This document shows positions 26,284-33,281 of a stretch of 64,000 nt of DNA, piece by piece. The stretch lies in NCBI GenBank assembly GCA_963676345.2, contig CAXXTS010000001.1, positions 248,001 to 312,000 on the forward strand. The letters are read 5' to 3'. This DNA is from G963665925 sp963676345. GTDB lineage: Bacteria > Bacillota > Clostridia > Peptostreptococcales > Acidaminobacteraceae. Both the position numbers and the translations under genes were made by a program. The notes below the pieces were generated by a model, which saw only the letters and a program-made list of their open reading frames with translations, ran no database searches and was not told the DNA's origin. Position 1 is the first letter of the stretch, and each line of letters starts with the position of its first letter.

Positions 26284-27135
26284 TTATATTGTTTGCTCTT
26301 TTGATTTTTTAATTAGGCGGTGTATATGAACAGATATGTACAGCATTTCTTCTGAAGTCAAAATATAATTAAATTCTTTTTGAACATATTTTACAATTTT
26401 TTCAGTACACTTAAATGACTCAGGGTACTTTCGCTTCACAAACTCATAAAGCTCTACATCATCAGATTCCTTGTACAGATTTCCATGAACCAGTCGCTGA
26501 CTGAAAAATTTTAAATGCGTTACAAACCGGTGATAACTGAGTGATTCTTCGTCTAGTTTAATCATAAAATGCATTCGGACAATTTCTAGAACACCTTTCA
26601 TAATTTTTGTCATAGACATGACCATTGGCAACTCTTCATCAAGCTGTGCATTGATCAAATGGAGGGCGATAAACGCAGCCTCGTCTTCAGGCATTTCAAG
26701 ACCATAGCGCTGTTTTATAATATCGAGGGCATGTTTTCCTAACTCAAACTCCTCTTTGTAGAGGCGTTTAATTTCCCACAAGAGTCCGTTTCTTATACCC
26801 TGACCGTCCCTGAACCTTTGTACCGCATAATAGAGATGGTCTGTCAGACTCATTACAATACTACCGTTCATTTTCTTTCCAAGTTTGATTTTAGCAATCT
26901 GAATTATTTCCTCCGTTACGCTGAAGTACTCAAGCGGGATTTCATACAGGAGTTCAGCAAGCCTGTGCTGCATGCCTTCATTAACCTGATGAAATACTTT
27001 TTCAACCTTTTCGGTCTCTATGGCATCTCCCCGCTTCTTTTGAAAAGCAATACCGCGTCCCATGACAACGATGTCATTCTCATGTTCATCCTTTGATAGA
27101 ACAACATTGTTATTATAAACTTTATGAATCCACAC
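26284..27135 (-). CDS. licT: BglG/LicT-family transcription antiterminator
   Basis: This RNA-binding antiterminator of about 283 residues is controlled by PTS phosphorylation. It has an N-terminal CAT RNA-binding domain (VYNNNVVLSKDEHENDIVVMGRGIAF) and two PRD domains, with conserved histidines in LTDHLYYAVQRF and AAFIALHLINAQ (PRD1) and SQRLVHG and ISVHIHRLIKK (PRD2). The GTG at 27135 is selected because GAGAGGTG lies 7 nt upstream and the protein then starts at the RNA-binding domain; the ATG at 27177 overlaps the leader terminator. It lies directly upstream of the PTS gene and has its own RAT site, so it should regulate itself and bglP-bglA. Confidence 0.92.
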   Translation of the reverse strand: MWIHKVYNNNVVLSKDEHENDIVVMGRGIAFQKKRGDAIETEKVEKVFHQVNEGMQHRLAELLYEIPLEYFSVTEEIIQIAKIKLGKKMNGSIVMSLTDHLYYAVQRFRDGQGIRNGLLWEIKRLYKEEFELGKHALDIIKQRYGLEMPEDEAAFIALHLINAQLDEELPMVMSMTKIMKGVLEIVRMHFMIKLDEESLSYHRFVTHLKFFSQRLVHGNLYKESDDVELYEFVKRKYPESFKCTEKIVKYVQKEFNYILTSEEMLYISVHIHRLIKKSKEQTI

Positions 27136-27179
27136 GGTATCACACCTCTCTTTAACAGTTAATTCAGATAATACCAATC

Positions 27180-27246
27180 AAAAAAGGCAAAACTCTAAAC
27201 CTATTTCAGGGTAAAGAGTTTTGCCTGCTCGACCAGTAACAATCTC
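27180..27246 (-). promoter_or_regulatory. RAT site and overlapping terminator in the licT leader
   Basis: The RAT (27216-27246) reads GAGATTGTTACTGG then TCGAGCAGGCAAAACTC on the minus strand. The terminator (27180-27224) pairs AAAACTCTTTAC-type and GTTTAGAGTTTT arms and is followed by TTTTTT. This gives autoregulation of licT. Confidence 0.9.
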
Positions 27247-27319
27247 AAAATTATCTTAGTAACCTTTTTGACAGATGTCAATCATTTTCCTGCATCTTTT
27301 TTTCATCTCAAGAGTCATG

Positions 27320-27359
27320 AAAAGCTACAATCAAGTTATATAAATAGATTGTAGCTTTT
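27320..27359 (-). terminator. Terminator of the homocysteine/metF operon
   Basis: AAAAGCTACAATC pairs perfectly with GATTGTAGCTTTT around a 14-nt loop, about 28 nt past the metF stop. Confidence 0.85.
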
Positions 27360-27387
27360 AGTTTATTTTTTCTATTTGTTCATTCCT

Positions 27388-28296
27388 TTACTTCACACCT
27401 GCCACATTTGAATCCGAATCTACAAGAGATTTTCGGATGGACTGAATGGCTTCAGTAATTTTAGCTGCCGTCTCAGGCTTATTCATTGTATAGATATGAA
27501 CACCATCGATTCCCCAGCTGAGCAGGTCCACAATTTGTTCAATTGCATAAGCCGTTCCCGCTTCCTTTAGGGCTTTAGGGTCATGCTCGTACCTATTGAT
27601 AATACGCAGAAATTTCTTAGGAAGTGTACAGCCTGAGAGCTGTTGAATTCTAAGTATCTGTGACTTGCTCAGAACAGGTAAAATACCGGCAATAATGGGT
27701 ACATCAATCCCGTGCGACTGGCATTTTTCAGCAAATCTATAGAAAATTTCATTGTCAAAGAACAGCTGAGTAATGAGAAAATCCAGACCTAGAGATGATT
27801 TACGCTTCAAGTTCCATATATCTTCATCATAGGAAACGGCATCTAGGTGACCTTCTGGGTAGCAGGCACCACCAATTGAGAAGTCGCCGTGTGATTGAAT
27901 GTGCTTAACGAGGTCAGATGCATATTTAAAATCATGGGGCAGCTCTGAAGCTGGAATGTCTCTAGGAATATCACCACGCAGAGCTAAAATATTTTCAACA
28001 CCGCTCTTTTTAAGCTCGTCAAGAGTTTCATTCACTTCCTGCTTTGTCGATGTGACACAGGTAAAGTGGGCAATTGTTTCAATATCATACTCTTTTTTTA
28101 TACGAGATGCAATCTCGATTGTTGTATCCTTTGAAGTACCACCGGCTCCATAAGTTACCGAAATAAAATCCGGATTTAGGGGCTTTAAAGCACCTATTGT
28201 TTCAAATATGCCTTCAATGTCCATATTTCTCTTTGGGGGGAATACCTCAAAAGAAATAGTGGGTTTCTTTTCCTCTAGTATTTGCTTAATTTTCAT
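27388..28296 (-). CDS. metF: Methylenetetrahydrofolate reductase
   Basis: This cytoplasmic flavoprotein of about 302 residues converts 5,10-methylene-THF to 5-methyl-THF, the methyl donor for methionine synthesis and, in acetogen-like anaerobes, for the methyl branch. The N-terminus SFEVFPPKRN (usual FEFFPPK motif), SVTYGAGGT, LALRGDIPRD and the FLITQLFFDNEIFYRF segment are diagnostic. The ATG at 28296 fits the normal N-terminus (MKIKQILEEKKPTISFEVFPP) and has AAGGA upstream. It is the last gene of a SAM-riboswitch-controlled operon, consistent with methionine regeneration. Confidence 0.94.
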   Translation of the reverse strand: MKIKQILEEKKPTISFEVFPPKRNMDIEGIFETIGALKPLNPDFISVTYGAGGTSKDTTIEIASRIKKEYDIETIAHFTCVTSTKQEVNETLDELKKSGVENILALRGDIPRDIPASELPHDFKYASDLVKHIQSHGDFSIGGACYPEGHLDAVSYDEDIWNLKRKSSLGLDFLITQLFFDNEIFYRFAEKCQSHGIDVPIIAGILPVLSKSQILRIQQLSGCTLPKKFLRIINRYEHDPKALKEAGTAYAIEQIVDLLSWGIDGVHIYTMNKPETAAKITEAIQSIRKSLVDSDSNVAGVK

Positions 28297-28352
28297 GCCA
28301 TTACATCCTTTCTGAGCATTCCTTTTATTTTTTATACAGAATGCCGTCTCAC

Positions 28353-29087
28353 TTAACATATTTCTATGTTACCCCATGCACCTAACTTGTCGTTTACAAT
28401 GATTAATGCACCTTCAACACCTTCAATGGACTGTGCAAATGCCAGCCCAGATGAAATATCATCTTCACCCTTAATTGTATTGCATACCGATGTAGCTGCA
28501 GCATCTGCTGTACATGTATCTTTACTTATTATCACAACCGCATCACCTTTGCCAAAGCTGAGTGAATGCCCCACTGTACCAGATGATGTACATATACCAC
28601 AAGGGGTCATTTCTGGTCTAATGCGAATTGCCAACTTCTCACTGAGCACAGATTCTCCTGCATGAATGAGTATGCGGCGCTCGGTGGTGGTTTTTATAAA
28701 TATGTCCCCACCATTTTCTATGAAAATATCCCTCAACTCAGCCTGTGTGTTCAGCAAGCTTTTTCCTACATATTCAGAAACCGCACCTGCAACAGCTGCC
28801 ATGGGTCCTACACGCGCCCTTCGTGAAGCTTCTATCATTTTCTGAATGATCACTGGCGCCGATTCATCTTGAAGAATGGGTTCCAGGCTTGTTTCAAAGG
28901 CTGGTCTTTGAGCAATATACGCTTTTAGCATATCCCTAACTTCTAGCAGTGCGAGCTCTGCGGGCTCAGTGACCTCTACATTTGAGTAGAGCTGCAAATC
29001 TGATTCGCTTTGGATTAACGTATGCTCAATGAGTTCATGCCCCTTTGTCTTTTCCCTGTAGGTCCGCTCCTGGTATTGACTTAACAC
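28353..29087 (-). CDS. UPF0280/COG2122 protein (ApbE-related), homocysteine synthesis associated
   Basis: This protein of about 244 residues is in the UPF0280 (COG2122) family, distantly related to ApbE. Typical segments are RRARVGPMAAVAGAVSEYVGKSLL, FIENGGDIFIKT and GICTSSGTVGHSLSFGKGDAVVI. In methanogens a COG2122 protein was linked with COG1900 to homocysteine synthesis from aspartate semialdehyde and sulfide in anaerobes; both are in this operon. I place the start at the GTG at 29087, which has GAGGTGG 7 nt upstream and overlaps the upstream stop by a few bases. The longer ATG start at 29156 would read through the ferredoxin gene's end. The precise reaction is not known. Confidence 0.85.
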   Translation of the reverse strand: MLSQYQERTYREKTKGHELIEHTLIQSESDLQLYSNVEVTEPAELALLEVRDMLKAYIAQRPAFETSLEPILQDESAPVIIQKMIEASRRARVGPMAAVAGAVSEYVGKSLLNTQAELRDIFIENGGDIFIKTTTERRILIHAGESVLSEKLAIRIRPEMTPCGICTSSGTVGHSLSFGKGDAVVIISKDTCTADAAATSVCNTIKGEDDISSGLAFAQSIEGVEGALIIVNDKLGAWGNIEIC

Positions 29088-29500
29088 CCAATCCCCACCT
29101 CGTTCGTAATTGCTTGGAGGGGACAGGCTTGAATACAAAGGTTGCATCCGACGCACCGGCTGTCTTCATACTCTAACTTCCAATCCGTATCATTGCCAAT
29201 TCGAAGGGCCTTCGAACCACAGACTGCTGTACATAAACCGCAGTCAACACATTTGTTTTCAATACGATGAATTGTGCTTTTTACAAAGTCAACTTCAATG
29301 CCGATCTTTTCAAGGTATTCTATTGCTTCGCTGATTTTGTCAGATTGACCATCTATTTCAGCAAGCATATGACCCTGAAGATTGATGTCAATTGATGCTT
29401 TTAGGATATTCACTTTTAAATTGTAGTCTGCGATGAGGTTATAAACGACAGGCTCTTGTGATTGTGTTGCTGGAAAATTGATTAGGAATTTTGTTTTCAT
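29081..29500 (-). CDS. NIL-domain 4Fe-4S ferredoxin, homocysteine synthesis associated
   Basis: This 139-residue protein has an N-terminal NIL domain (about 1-75; MKTKFLINFPATQSQEPVVYNL), a small-molecule-binding ferredoxin-like fold also seen in MetN, followed by a two-cluster ferredoxin (CVDCGLCTAVCGSKAL and CVGCNLCIQACPLQAI). It corresponds to the MA1822-type partner of the COG1900 protein, thought to supply electrons or sulfur chemistry for homocysteine formation. It begins 2 nt after the COG1900 gene and overlaps the next gene, so the three are tightly coupled. Confidence 0.88.
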   Translation of the reverse strand: MKTKFLINFPATQSQEPVVYNLIADYNLKVNILKASIDINLQGHMLAEIDGQSDKISEAIEYLEKIGIEVDFVKSTIHRIENKCVDCGLCTAVCGSKALRIGNDTDWKLEYEDSRCVGCNLCIQACPLQAITNEVGIGC

Positions 29501-29502
29501 AT

Positions 29503-30666
29503 TTACGCCTCCGAACTTCTGTCTTTAAGGGGTCCTACAGATGAATGCCTTGGTAAAAATTCAATAGGCTTTTGAAGCTCAAATGAACCTGCTTGAATTT
29601 TGACTTTAAGGAGTTCAGCAATTTCTCGAGACTTCACAAGACTTGTCAGCGGAGAAGTCTTAACGGATTTTCCATTAATGTCAATTTGACCCGATTTTAG
29701 CTCTGCATAACTTACACGCGCTAATACGGGCTTAGGACCCTCAGAAACCGAATAATCGATTACATTTGTATAAATTTCTTCGTCTCGAATGGCACAGTGC
29801 TTAAGAATGTCTGTATCAAGAACCGGAATTGGAATCCCCACACCGACATACATTGTGCAGCCATAGTTTTTAAACACCCCCGGGCGAATGTAGTCCGTAC
29901 TCATTTCTTTCAAGTCACCAACAAGTGCAAGTGTGCCACCTGTTCCCTTTGGAATATCATTTTCAGCACGTTCTGCACTTGAGTTGAACTGCGTGCCTCT
30001 CCAGCTCACATAACCCGTTGCACCACCGATAAAAATGCGTGTTCCCATACCAATCGTTTTATATAGCGGATCATTAAGCAATGGACTAAGCTGTCCAGCT
30101 GTCGAGTATGTGATATTTCCATAGTTTGCCTTGAGCGGCCCCATATATGTGTAAATGATATTCTTTGAACCATTGATTGCTGCGTTATAGTTTTGATAAC
30201 AGTTACGCGGATTATATAGATAGGCTTCGTTGATTGAGTCCAGTTTAATATCCGCTTTAACTTCTTTGTTGGGATAGCAGTCTGTACCCTTTCCAGATGC
30301 TTCAAGTCGAACGGACTTACCATCAATCAAATCACAGATGACATGTGCACCGCCATACTCGTAACCTTTTGAAGTAGATTCCTGTGTTGCGCCAATATAG
30401 GTATCCACTGCTGCAAGTCCCCCGTATGCTTCAACATCGTTCAAATGAATCTTTTCCATACGAATTGCTGGACTTGCATGCCCGAAATTTAAAAATGCTC
30501 CTGTAGAACACATAGCTCCAAAGGTTGCCGTTGTTACGACATCTACTTTTTCAGCTGCAGCTTCAAGTCCAATGTCATCAACAATGCCAATAATTTCTTC
30601 AGCAGTAACTACCACCGCATTTCCACTTCTGATTTTTTCATTAATTTCATCATATGTCTTTGCCAT
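29503..30666 (-). CDS. COG1900/DUF39 homocysteine biosynthesis protein
   Basis: This 387-residue protein is of the DUF39 (COG1900) family, implicated by work on Methanosarcina acetivorans in making homocysteine from aspartate semialdehyde and sulfide. Recognisable segments are TYDEINEKIRSGNAVVVTAEE at the N-terminus (split here at residue 20 and beyond), TTATFGAMCSTGAFLNFGH with a conserved Cys, and GTRIFIGGATGYVSWRGTQ. It is the first gene of the operon COG1900-NIL ferredoxin-COG2122-metF and lies directly behind a SAM-I riboswitch with a terminator, so SAM should turn it off. GGAGGCAGAGTA precedes the ATG. Confidence 0.9.
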   Translation of the reverse strand: MAKTYDEINEKIRSGNAVVVTAEEIIGIVDDIGLEAAAEKVDVVTTATFGAMCSTGAFLNFGHASPAIRMEKIHLNDVEAYGGLAAVDTYIGATQESTSKGYEYGGAHVICDLIDGKSVRLEASGKGTDCYPNKEVKADIKLDSINEAYLYNPRNCYQNYNAAINGSKNIIYTYMGPLKANYGNITYSTAGQLSPLLNDPLYKTIGMGTRIFIGGATGYVSWRGTQFNSSAERAENDIPKGTGGTLALVGDLKEMSTDYIRPGVFKNYGCTMYVGVGIPIPVLDTDILKHCAIRDEEIYTNVIDYSVSEGPKPVLARVSYAELKSGQIDINGKSVKTSPLTSLVKSREIAELLKVKIQAGSFELQKPIEFLPRHSSVGPLKDRSSEA

Positions 30667-30718
30667 TACTCTGCCTCCTATGTAAACCTATTATTCAAAT
30701 CAAGTTCTTAGCCATAAT

Positions 30719-30746
30719 TAAAAGCCCATCCGTAGAGATGGGCTTT
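30719..30746 (-). terminator. Expression-platform terminator of the proximal SAM riboswitch
   Basis: AAAGCCCATC and GATGGGCTTT close a short loop on the minus strand, followed by TTAATT. It lies between the aptamer and the COG1900 gene. Confidence 0.85.
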
Positions 30747-30754
30747 ATAAACAT

Positions 30755-30855
30755 ACTCATCTTCCGGTATAAACCGCTGGATTTAGCACCTTGCAATACA
30801 TGCAGCAGGTTGCCGGACATCATCGGGCCAGTCCCTCAGTCTCTCTGGATAAGTT
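30755..30855 (-). ncRNA. SAM-I (S-box) riboswitch, proximal copy
   Basis: The minus strand shows the S-box order: ACTTATCCAGAGAGACTGAG, GGACTGGCCCGATGA, CCGGCAACC, AAGGTGCTAAATCCAGC and a closing GATGAGT that pairs with ACTTATC to form P1. These are conserved core blocks of SAM-I aptamers. It controls the homocysteine/metF operon starting at 30666. Confidence 0.96.
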
Positions 30856-30869
30856 CTATATTTCGTTTT

Positions 30870-31028
30870 TTTGTTTAATGCGCTGACCTGCAGAAGCATC
30901 AATTTTCAAACTGTTTAAAACTTCAAAAGTCAAGACGCGGGTAAAGTTCACGCTGGGAGCGTACTCTTCGTACGTGACCTGTGGGCTTTAGCCAGCAACG
31001 TAGGATTTTGGAGTTTTTAGCAATCTGA
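30870..31028. other. Hairpin-rich spacer between the riboswitch and the repeat array
   Basis: This GC-richer stretch contains CGTAC-N5-GTACG (about 30969-30983), enclosed by CACG/CGTG-type arms, and GGCTTTAGCC nearby. It looks like part of a dispersed structured repeat rather than coding sequence. No gene is supported. Confidence 0.35.
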
Positions 31029-31304
31029 GGGTAACCTCCGGTCACCCACGATAGCTGGTCGCGCCATATTGTACAGGGCAACCTCCGGTCGCCCATGATA
31101 GCTGGTCGCGCCATATTGTACAGGGCAACCTCCGGTCGCCCACGATAGCTGGTCGCGCCATATCGTACAGGGCAACCTCCGGTCGCCCATGATAGCTGGT
31201 CGCGCCATATCGTACAGGGCAACCTCCGGTCGCCCATGATAGCTGGTCGCGCCATATCGTACAGGGCAACCTCCGGTCGCCCACGATAGCTGGTCGCGCC
31301 ATAT
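31029..31304. repeat. Tandem array of a 47-bp GC-rich hairpin repeat, six copies
   Basis: The AACCTCCGG block recurs at 31033, 31080, 31127, 31174, 31221 and 31268, an exact 47-bp period. Each unit has GGGCAACC-TCC-GGTCGCCC (one mismatch in the stem), then AGCTGGTCGCGCC and an AT tail. Copies differ by single transitions (CATGATAG/CACGATAG, TTGTAC/TCGTAC). Because 47 is not a multiple of 3, all frames stay open, and the apparent reading frames here are artefacts. The core matches the 55-bp array at 18978. Confidence 0.92.
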
Positions 31305-31368
31305 ACAAATTCTTAGATAAGGATGTGACTTTGTGCTAGCACAGTCACATCCTTATCTAAGAATTTGT
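31305..31368. repeat. Long perfect palindrome abutting the 47-bp array
   Basis: Arms of 25 bp (31305-31329 and 31344-31368; left arm begins ACAAATTCTTAGATAAGG) are perfect, and the centre TGTGCTAGCACA is itself a 12-bp palindrome. It directly follows the last array unit, as in the region at 19188. Confidence 0.92.
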
Positions 31369-31391
31369 GCATTGCTTTGCCCTTAACGTAA

Positions 31392-31419
31392 AGAAAACTC
31401 TCCCAGTCGGAAGAGTTTG
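31392..31419 (-). terminator. Terminator of the distal SAM riboswitch
   Basis: AAACTCTTCC and GGGAGAGTTTT pair on the minus strand, followed by TCTTT, just downstream of the distal aptamer. Confidence 0.8.
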
Positions 31420-31433
31420 CACACATTGTGTTT

Positions 31434-31533
31434 ACTCATCTCCCGGTTTAATACCGCTGGATTTAGCACCTTGCAATCAAGTCGCAGGTTGCCGGACGTC
31501 ATCGGGCCAGTCCCTCAGTCTCTCTTCATGAGT
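31434..31533 (-). ncRNA. SAM-I (S-box) riboswitch, distal copy without an adjacent gene
   Basis: The minus strand carries AAGAGAGACTGAGGGACTGG, CCCGATGA, CCGGCAACC, AAGGTGCTAAATCCAGC and GATGAGT, with ACTCAT/ATGAGT closing P1. It is a complete aptamer with its own terminator, but the next 500 nt downstream hold only the palindrome and repeat array before the second riboswitch. Any gene it once controlled has been lost, or it works in tandem with the proximal copy. Confidence 0.95.
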
Positions 31534-31634
31534 TCTTTATTTATTTAAAAACTAGTATAACCAGCAAGCCAGCTTCTGTCAAGCCGTATTTCAAATTTTG
31601 CAAAAAGCCAGTCTATTCTGTTGAATGCTTCAAA

Positions 31635-32591
31635 CTATGAACGAATAAACAAAAGCACACTTAAAACAACCATATACAAGACCATGCAAACCTGAGCAAG
31701 TGTGAATTTATCCATCCTTGAAAAGACCATTCTATCGCGGTCCAGTGCACCTTGACCGGCTTCTCTGAACTTGCGACTTAGCCCATCAATTTCAAGCTGC
31801 ATATCGGAAATACGCATTTCCAATCGGTCAATTGCACTTGATTGTTCAATGTCTTTAATCGTCTTACTGATAAGCTCTTCCTTAATTTTCAAAAGGCTAC
31901 TCGTCTGTTTGTGATCAATTTCATCTTTTTGCTCGAGTATGCTCTGTAGTTTTTCAAGCAGTTCTGACTGTTCATAGTCAAGTACGGCTTTTTCTGCAAA
32001 AGCACTTCGAATTTGATTAATAAGTTCAGTTTGCTGATCGTCAAGTTTCGCTTTTTCACTCAACTGAGCTTCGAGTGTGTCTATAAGTGCGGTTTGCTTT
32101 TGATCAACTTTTTCATTCTCCTCCAAATTGCTTTCAAGCGAATGAATTCGACTCAAATTTTTCTCACTTACAACCTGCTGACGTAAAATATCTTTTTTGA
32201 TTTCATCAAGTATTTCTTTTTGTTTCTGAGGTGTTGTAAAAGCCCCGCGCGAAGATAGATAAACCTCTTGTATGTAGGCCCTTGCTAAGCGCAGCTCTTC
32301 TGCTCCATTTTTAATCGATGCTGCTTCCAGCTTACTCGAAATTGCGCTGAGTGCATCTGAATCCTTTATAAATGCAGAAATAATTTGCTCAACCACGTCC
32401 AGAACACAGTCCGGTCTAGAATGCATATCTAAACAAGCATCTAAAGACGCTACCAGCTCACTGTGCTTTCCGCTTTGAATCCACTGCTCATTTTCAATAT
32501 TTTCAATAATATCAATAAGCGCTTCTGCTACACGGACAGGTTTAAGTTGGTACTTGCTCTTTAAAATTTTATAAGTAGTGTTCGTTTGCAT
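31635..32591 (-). CDS. Tail-anchored coiled-coil protein with 21-residue repeats
   Basis: I do not recognise a named family. The protein of about 318 residues has an N-terminal helical domain (about 1-130), a long coiled coil (about 140-290) and a single C-terminal transmembrane helix (AQVCMVLYMVVLSVLLFIR) ending the protein, so it should be tail-anchored facing the cytoplasm. Within the coiled coil, the motif [VLI]D-x-x-Q-[TS] recurs every 21 residues (VDQKQT, LDDQQT, LDYEQS, IDHKQT, then KDIEQS), i.e. three heptads per unit and five units. The ATG at 32591 has AGGGG 7 nt upstream; an earlier ATG at 32669 lacks an RBS. It stands alone. Confidence 0.7.
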   Translation of the reverse strand: MQTNTTYKILKSKYQLKPVRVAEALIDIIENIENEQWIQSGKHSELVASLDACLDMHSRPDCVLDVVEQIISAFIKDSDALSAISSKLEAASIKNGAEELRLARAYIQEVYLSSRGAFTTPQKQKEILDEIKKDILRQQVVSEKNLSRIHSLESNLEENEKVDQKQTALIDTLEAQLSEKAKLDDQQTELINQIRSAFAEKAVLDYEQSELLEKLQSILEQKDEIDHKQTSSLLKIKEELISKTIKDIEQSSAIDRLEMRISDMQLEIDGLSRKFREAGQGALDRDRMVFSRMDKFTLAQVCMVLYMVVLSVLLFIRS

Positions 32592-32784
32592 CTGAAATAC
32601 CCCTAAATAATTGTACGCCCCTGCCATCGTTTCAATTATATCAAATTCCAATCCCATTTTGATTAACATTTAATAAATTTTAATGCAATTATCATCTTTT
32701 TATGTGAAGAATTTAACATCAAAACTTAAATCGTTTACACCCTGCATTTTCTCCTGTTTTTCCAATGTTTTTAGGCAAAATGTG

Positions 32785-32813
32785 TTGCTTTGTTTCAGAC
32801 CATATGTTACTAT
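32785..32813 (+). promoter_or_regulatory. Promoter of the micro-ORF
   Basis: TTGCTT and TACTAT are separated by 17 nt, about 60 nt upstream of the micro-ORF start. Confidence 0.5.
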
Positions 32814-32873
32814 TATGTCAAAGGAAATCGTTAAACATATAACAATCAAAAGTACATATGAGGAGGTCTATCC

Positions 32874-32951
32874 TTGACGAGAACAAAAGTCGGTTATTTT
32901 CTTTTGTCTGCGACAATATTAACTATTGTCTGGTACTTTTCAACGATTTGA
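32874..32951 (+). CDS. 25-residue putative single-pass membrane peptide
   Basis: A TTG start lies 7 nt after a perfect AGGAGG (32861-32866). The 25-codon frame encodes a short basic N-terminus (MTRTKV) followed by one hydrophobic helix (GYFLLSATILTIVWYF) and stops at TGA. The RBS, the promoter at 32785-32813 and the helix composition make it a credible small membrane protein. Its role is unknown; it is followed by hairpins and then an independent gene. Chance cannot be excluded for so short a frame. Confidence 0.5.
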   Translation: MTRTKVGYFLLSATILTIVWYFSTI

Positions 32952-33045
32952 CGTGCACTTTTTTTACTACTATCTGTTGATAACGTTCAATTTTGAGCGT
33001 TTCATAATACCCCAATTTCTCAATACATGCTCCAGTAAAGCATAT

Positions 33046-33143
33046 AGAGACCGGCTTCCCCAGCTGGTCTCTAAAACTGTAAAGGACTTTGAAATTCACA
33101 GCTTACAATCCCTGATTGCAGCTGGTTTTTCAAAGTTCTTTAC
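33046..33143. repeat. Pair of nested hairpins of the REP-like type
   Basis: The first hairpin is AGAGACCGGCT with AGCTGGTCTCT (33046-33072, one wobble). The second has outer arms GTAAAGGACTTTGAAA and TTTCAAAGTTCTTTAC (33079-33143, one wobble) enclosing CAATC-CCT-GATTG followed by CAGCTGG. The inner part has the same CAATC-N3-GATTG plus CTGG core as the arrays. T-rich sequence follows on the plus strand, so it may also end the micro-ORF transcript. Confidence 0.65.
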
Positions 33144-33281
33144 TATGTCCTTTTTTCTATAAAATCAGTTGAATTTCCAACTAAAAAGATATAAGATAAC
33201 TGATGGACTGAATGTATATTAAATAAGTAGAATAAGCCCTATTCATTTCAATAATGTCTTGGGAATAATAAGGAGGCAGCC

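Larger units (their letters stand above)
32592..33281. other. Intergenic region with micro-ORF and hairpins
   Basis: These 690 bases between the coiled-coil gene and the TtcA-like gene hold a promoter (32785-32813), a 25-codon ORF (32874-32951) and two structured hairpins (33046-33072, 33079-33143). The rest is AT-rich without recognisable features. Confidence 0.5.

Noticed and set aside
31029..31304. Possible CRISPR array
   Set aside because: The units are contiguous with no variable spacers, and no cas genes are present.
30923..31308. Overlapping open frames encoding repeated MARPAIMGDRRLP-like peptides
   Set aside because: They are translations of the 47-bp tandem repeat in several frames at once; 47 is not a multiple of 3 and no RBS or conserved protein is evident.
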